This document shows, in pieces, positions 6,508 through 9,310 of a DNA stretch of 9,310 nt. How positions within the stretch are numbered: the stretch's first letter is position 1; each line of letters opens with the position of its first letter. The translations under genes and the position numbers were made by a program. The stretch is from the NCBI GenBank assembly GCA_002440885.1, contig DJVY01000009.1, forward strand, positions 1 to 9,310, written 5' to 3'. The DNA comes from Bacteroidales bacterium UBA6244. Its GTDB lineage: Bacteria; Bacteroidota; Bacteroidia; Bacteroidales; F082. Under the pieces are notes generated by a model, which saw only the letters and a list, made by a program, of their open reading frames with translations, searched no databases and was not told the DNA's origin.

Positions 6508-7588
6508 ACAGTTGTTTTGGTTGGCCTTACTGTTTATTGGGCATGATGTACTGGCTCAAACGGCCGAAAGAGAACGTTTTGTTACCCAGACATTTGCCCT
6601 CAGTCCGGAAACCGAAATCGAAGTGGTAAGTAAGTATGGCGACATTAATGTTGAATTGTGGGACAACGATTCCGTAAGGTTTGACATACGTCTGGTGGTC
6701 AGATCTACCAAGCAATCAAAAGTGGATAAAACCTTTGATTTCATCGATTTCGATTTTAAGGCCAACAACTATTACGTGATTGCTCAAACGGTTTTTGAAC
6801 AGGGTGGCTCGTTTTGGGCAGAAGTCAACGATATTACAAGCAACTTGTTTTCCACAGGTACCACTACATCAATTGATTACACGGTGTATATCCCCCAAAA
6901 AGCTCACTTAAGCATCCAAAACAAATATGGCAATGTTTACCTGACTGACTTTTTTGGTAAATTGTCCATCGACCTGTCGAATGGGAATTTTAAAGCCCAC
7001 GACTTGATGGGAGAAATCACCTTGTTGGCAAATTTCGGCGATGTGGACATTTCGTCCGTTTCGCGGGGAAGTATTTCGCACAACTACGGCGATCTCACTA
7101 TCGGGAGTGCAGGAAATCTGTCGTTGATCAACAGACTTTCGAATGTTACCATTGGACAAATCGGCGAATTAACCCTGGATGCAAAAAGATCGAAGTATAA
7201 TTTCAATAAGGCCGGATCAATTTCAGGGGAGTCTTATTTTTCTAATATCACGGTTGAGCATCTGACTAATCAGGCCGCCCTCAACATGCGGTATGGCGAT
7301 ATCCAATTCATGAAGATTGACCAGAACGCTAAATCCATAAACATTGGTTCCTATAACAGTGATCTGACGTTGTCAATGAGTTTGGCCAACCACTATAAAA
7401 TTAAAATGGATGTTACCGAAAAAACGGAAGTCATGTATTCATCGCTGATAACGCAAATAAAAACAGAAGAACCCCAATCATCCGACAATAACATTCATGT
7501 CGATTGTCAGGTCGGCGATAACTCAAAACCTGCTGTGCCAATCACTTTAAGTTGCGAAGCGGGTAGGGTTTCTCTAAAAATAAATTAA
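6482..7588 (+). CDS. Secreted DUF4097-type beta-repeat protein
   Basis: This is a 368-residue exported protein. A signal peptide is clear (about 1-25: basic start, FWLALLFIG core, cleavage after VLA). The mature part has repeating short beta-strand units of the DUF4097 (adhesin-like) type, seen as KYGDINVELW (51-60), KYGNVYLTDFFG (148-159), NFGDVDISSV (184-193), NYGDLTIGSAG (201-211) and RYGDIQFMKI (270-279). These predict a right-handed beta-helix or solenoid. No catalytic residues or lipobox are visible, so the protein is probably periplasmic or surface-bound; its biochemical function is not known. The ATG at 6482 lies within the 3' end of the anti-sigma gene, which fixes the start and ties expression to the sigma operon. 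It may be the ligand or client of the anti-sigma periplasmic tail, but that is speculation. Confidence 0.75.
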   Translation: MKLTGFQFKQLFWLALLFIGHDVLAQTAERERFVTQTFALSPETEIEVVSKYGDINVELWDNDSVRFDIRLVVRSTKQSKVDKTFDFIDFDFKANNYYVIAQTVFEQGGSFWAEVNDITSNLFSTGTTTSIDYTVYIPQKAHLSIQNKYGNVYLTDFFGKLSIDLSNGNFKAHDLMGEITLLANFGDVDISSVSRGSISHNYGDLTIGSAGNLSLINRLSNVTIGQIGELTLDAKRSKYNFNKAGSISGESYFSNITVEHLTNQAALNMRYGDIQFMKIDQNAKSINIGSYNSDLTLSMSLANHYKIKMDVTEKTEVMYSSLITQIKTEEPQSSDNNIHVDCQVGDNSKPAVPITLSCEAGRVSLKIN

Positions 7589-7600
7589 TCTTTAAGCTAA

Positions 7601-7627
7601 TTGCAACACCCTGGGATAAATGTTGTC
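7601..7627 (+). promoter_or_regulatory. Second putative ECF-type promoter, before the DUF2807 gene
   Basis: TTGCAAC (7601-7607), 17 bases, GTC (7625-7627): the same two boxes at exactly the same distance as in front of the sigma gene, with no similarity in the spacer. Transcription would start near 7633-7636. That leaves almost no leader before the ATG at 7640, which favours the in-frame ATG at 7661 as the start used from this promoter. Confidence 0.5.
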
Positions 7628-7639
7628 CTTTAAAATGAA

Positions 7640-8419
7640 ATGAAAATTCAATCTATTGTTATGAAATGGATCATCACCACCTTTAGCCTTGTTATGCTGA
7701 CCTTTGTTTCTTGCAACAAATTCGACAGAATAGAAGGCAACAACAACCTCGAGATAGAGACCAGACAAACTTTTTCGTTTAACGAACTGATAAACGAAGG
7801 AGATTTTATTGTAGAAATTATTCCGGATTCGGCTTATCAGATTACGGTTGAAGCCGAATCAAATCTATTGCCTTATATCCGTACCATCGTGCACGGAAAC
7901 ACGTTAGTCCTTGACACCCGCGAAAACCTCGATCCCAATTACCCCATCATTATCCGGGTTAAAACTCCGATGGTGAACACAGTTCATCTGGCCGGATCGG
8001 GAGAAATTGCCATCAACGAGATGAGTGCCACAAAAATGACCATCATCTTGTCCGGATCTGGTTTTGTGCATGGAAATCTTGATGCCGGGCAGCTAAAAGC
8101 TATTTTAAGTGGCTCCGGAAGCATCGATTTTTACGTAAATAGCGATCGTGTTGAAACCACGCTGAGTGGCTCAGGCAACATTCGTTTGAGCGGCGATGCT
8201 CCTTATGCAAACCACCTGATAAGTGGCTCAGGCAATTTAGATGCTTATGCCATGCCAACCTCTGTATGCGATGCGAAAATTAGCGGGTCGGGTAACATGT
8301 ATCTTGCAGTGAGCGATCAGCTAAATGCAACCATAACAGGTAGCGGTACTATTTTCTATCATGGATCACCAATTGTAAACAGTCACATCTCAGGTTCGGG
8401 AAGTGTGATTGCAAACTAA
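7640..8419 (+). CDS. DUF2807 (head GIN domain) lipoprotein
   Basis: The 259-residue product begins with a lipoprotein signal peptide ending in TFVSC, so Cys25 would be lipidated; the protein is anchored in the inner or outer membrane. Residues 45-115 resemble the start of the DUF2807 fold (FNELINEGDFIVEI). From residue 117 to the end there is a regular ladder of eight (L/I)(S/A/T)GSG motifs at 117, 137, 156, 175, 194, 214, 232 and 250, every 18-20 residues. This predicts a beta-helix with the Gly-Ser turns stacked on one face. The ATG at 7661 (residue 8) gives an equally good 17-residue signal peptide and suits the upstream ECF-type promoter. Function is unknown for the family. The gene is followed after 11 bases by a barrel gene, so they form one unit. 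Confidence 0.82.
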   Translation: MKIQSIVMKWIITTFSLVMLTFVSCNKFDRIEGNNNLEIETRQTFSFNELINEGDFIVEIIPDSAYQITVEAESNLLPYIRTIVHGNTLVLDTRENLDPNYPIIIRVKTPMVNTVHLAGSGEIAINEMSATKMTIILSGSGFVHGNLDAGQLKAILSGSGSIDFYVNSDRVETTLSGSGNIRLSGDAPYANHLISGSGNLDAYAMPTSVCDAKISGSGNMYLAVSDQLNATITGSGTIFYHGSPIVNSHISGSGSVIAN

Positions 8420-8430
8420 ACCAATGCATT

Positions 8431-8952
8431 ATGATTAAAAAAGTAGCCATACTTATAGCAGGACTTTTAATTGGTTTTTCTGCTGTATCACAAGAGTTTT
8501 CGAGGGAAATCGGGCTCCGAACCGGCTATGCTTCGGGCATAAGCGGAAAAGTTATAAAAGACAACAAAGTGGCGCTTGAGGGGTTGCTGGGATTTCGGCA
8601 GGGAGGCCTGCAGATGGTTCTGTTGGTTGAGTCGTATCACCCACTTATTCCGACAAGGGCAGAAGAATGGAAAATTTATTTCGGAGGAGGAGGCCATGTA
8701 GGCTGGGTGAATGGATACAACCGGGTACGCAGGTGGAGTAACAGCACCGGGTATTATTTTGAAGAACAACGTATTGCCGGACCTGTTATAGGTCTTGACG
8801 GAGTTTTCGGTACTGAATACAATTTTTTACGTGCACCCATTATCATTTTTGCCGAATTTAAACCCTTTGTCGAATTGCAATCCTTCAAGAAAGTAAAAGT
8901 AAATTTTTGGGATTTTGGTATTGGAATCCGTTTCAAATTAAATAATAACTAA
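8431..8952 (+). CDS. Small outer-membrane beta-barrel protein
   Basis: The 173-residue exported protein has a signal peptide (about 1-20, KKVAILIAGLLIGFSAVS). The mature chain alternates hydrophobic and polar residues in strand-like stretches separated by turns. It includes GLRTGYASGISGK (27-39), an FGGGGHVGW stretch and a final strand ending in FWDFGIGIRFKL. These are features I associate with small Bacteroidota barrels of about 150-180 residues. The pattern suggests about eight strands. No enzymatic motif is seen. It lies 11 bases after the DUF2807 gene and 11 before the next gene, so it probably belongs to the transcript started at the ECF-type promoter near 7601. Porin, structural or sensory roles are all possible. 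Confidence 0.7.
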   Translation: MIKKVAILIAGLLIGFSAVSQEFSREIGLRTGYASGISGKVIKDNKVALEGLLGFRQGGLQMVLLVESYHPLIPTRAEEWKIYFGGGGHVGWVNGYNRVRRWSNSTGYYFEEQRIAGPVIGLDGVFGTEYNFLRAPIIIFAEFKPFVELQSFKKVKVNFWDFGIGIRFKLNNN

Positions 8953-8963
8953 ACTGTATAAAA

Positions 8964-9310
8964 ATGAGAAAATTAGTTTTAATTACGCTGGTGTTGTGTT
9001 TTGCTTCCATGATACAAGCACAGGAAAAGGAAGAGATGAAGCTCCTTTTTCCACGTACCAATAAAAATGGAAGAGTAAGTCATGGGGGCTATGGTAGTCT
9101 GTCTTTTGGGTATACCAAGATTGATAACCAGGATGCTGTGCTCATTGGTGGACGTTTGGCCTGGGTGGCAAATCACCGTTTCGCGATGGGGTTAGCCGGA
9201 CAAGGGTTTTTCAACAACCTGGATAAAGATTACGACTATAACAATCCGGGCGATTACTCCCTGGCAGGAGGTTATGGTGGGTTGTTTATTGAGCCTATCA
9301 TCATGCCCAA
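8964..9310 (+). CDS. Exported protein, probably outer-membrane barrel, N-terminal part (cut by window edge)
   Basis: From the ATG at 8964 the frame stays open for 115 codons to the right edge. The first 19 residues are a clean signal peptide (RKLVLITLVLCF core, cleavage after IQA). The mature part is rich in Gly, Tyr and Phe with alternating strand-like segments: GGYGSLSFGYTKI, VLIGGRLAWV, FAMGLAGQGFF, LAGGYGGLFIEPI. These predict a beta-barrel or a small secreted beta-protein. It follows the preceding barrel gene by 11 bases and so is probably the next member of the same operon. Family and full length cannot be determined from this fragment. Confidence 0.72.
   Translation, partial: MRKLVLITLVLCFASMIQAQEKEEMKLLFPRTNKNGRVSHGGYGSLSFGYTKIDNQDAVLIGGRLAWVANHRFAMGLAGQGFFNNLDKDYDYNNPGDYSLAGGYGGLFIEPIIMP

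Overview
The window looks like chromosomal DNA from a member of the Bacteroidota, probably an environmental Bacteroidales or Marinilabiliales type; the family is inference. Three kinds of evidence point there. The proteins are typical of the phylum: a heterodimeric methylmalonyl-CoA mutase, and an ECF sigma factor and anti-sigma pair followed by DUF4097, DUF2807 and small beta-barrel proteins. Three promoters carry the phylum-specific -7 element TAnnTTTG. Most genes lack a Shine-Dalgarno sequence. No mobile element, tRNA, rRNA or CRISPR array is visible.

Layout. Bases 1-170 (minus strand) hold the 5' end of rex, the NADH/NAD+-sensing repressor, with its own promoter and a perfect 12-bp inverted repeat upstream. 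An AT-rich spacer of about 800 bp follows. It has no convincing gene, but next to mutA it carries an 18-bp operator-like palindrome that fits the Rex consensus (and nearly fits CRP/FNR). Bases 986-4992 are mutA-mutB, transcribed together from a TTG-N18-TAATTTTG promoter and closed by a strong intrinsic terminator at 5014-5054. Bases 5087-5211 look like a free-standing small RNA gene: promoter, a long stem joining both RNA ends, and a T-run. Bases 5341-9310 are an envelope-stress type cluster: ECF sigma factor, membrane anti-sigma factor, secreted DUF4097 protein, DUF2807 lipoprotein, a small outer-membrane barrel protein, and the start of another exported protein cut by the window edge.

How the genes work together. 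MutAB interconverts succinyl-CoA and methylmalonyl-CoA, the key step of succinate-to-propionate fermentation. This pathway is tied to redox balance, so a Rex-type operator in front of mutA, with rex next door, makes physiological sense. In the second block, the same promoter-like pattern (TTGCAAC, 17 bases, GTC) stands before the sigma gene and again before the DUF2807 lipoprotein gene. This suggests that the sigma factor drives its own operon and has an internal promoter for the lipoprotein and barrel genes. The anti-sigma factor, with one membrane helix and a periplasmic coiled coil, would be the sensor.

The best candidates for undescribed biology are the small RNA gene, the shared ECF promoter motif with its surface-protein regulon, and the Rex-like operator of mutAB.
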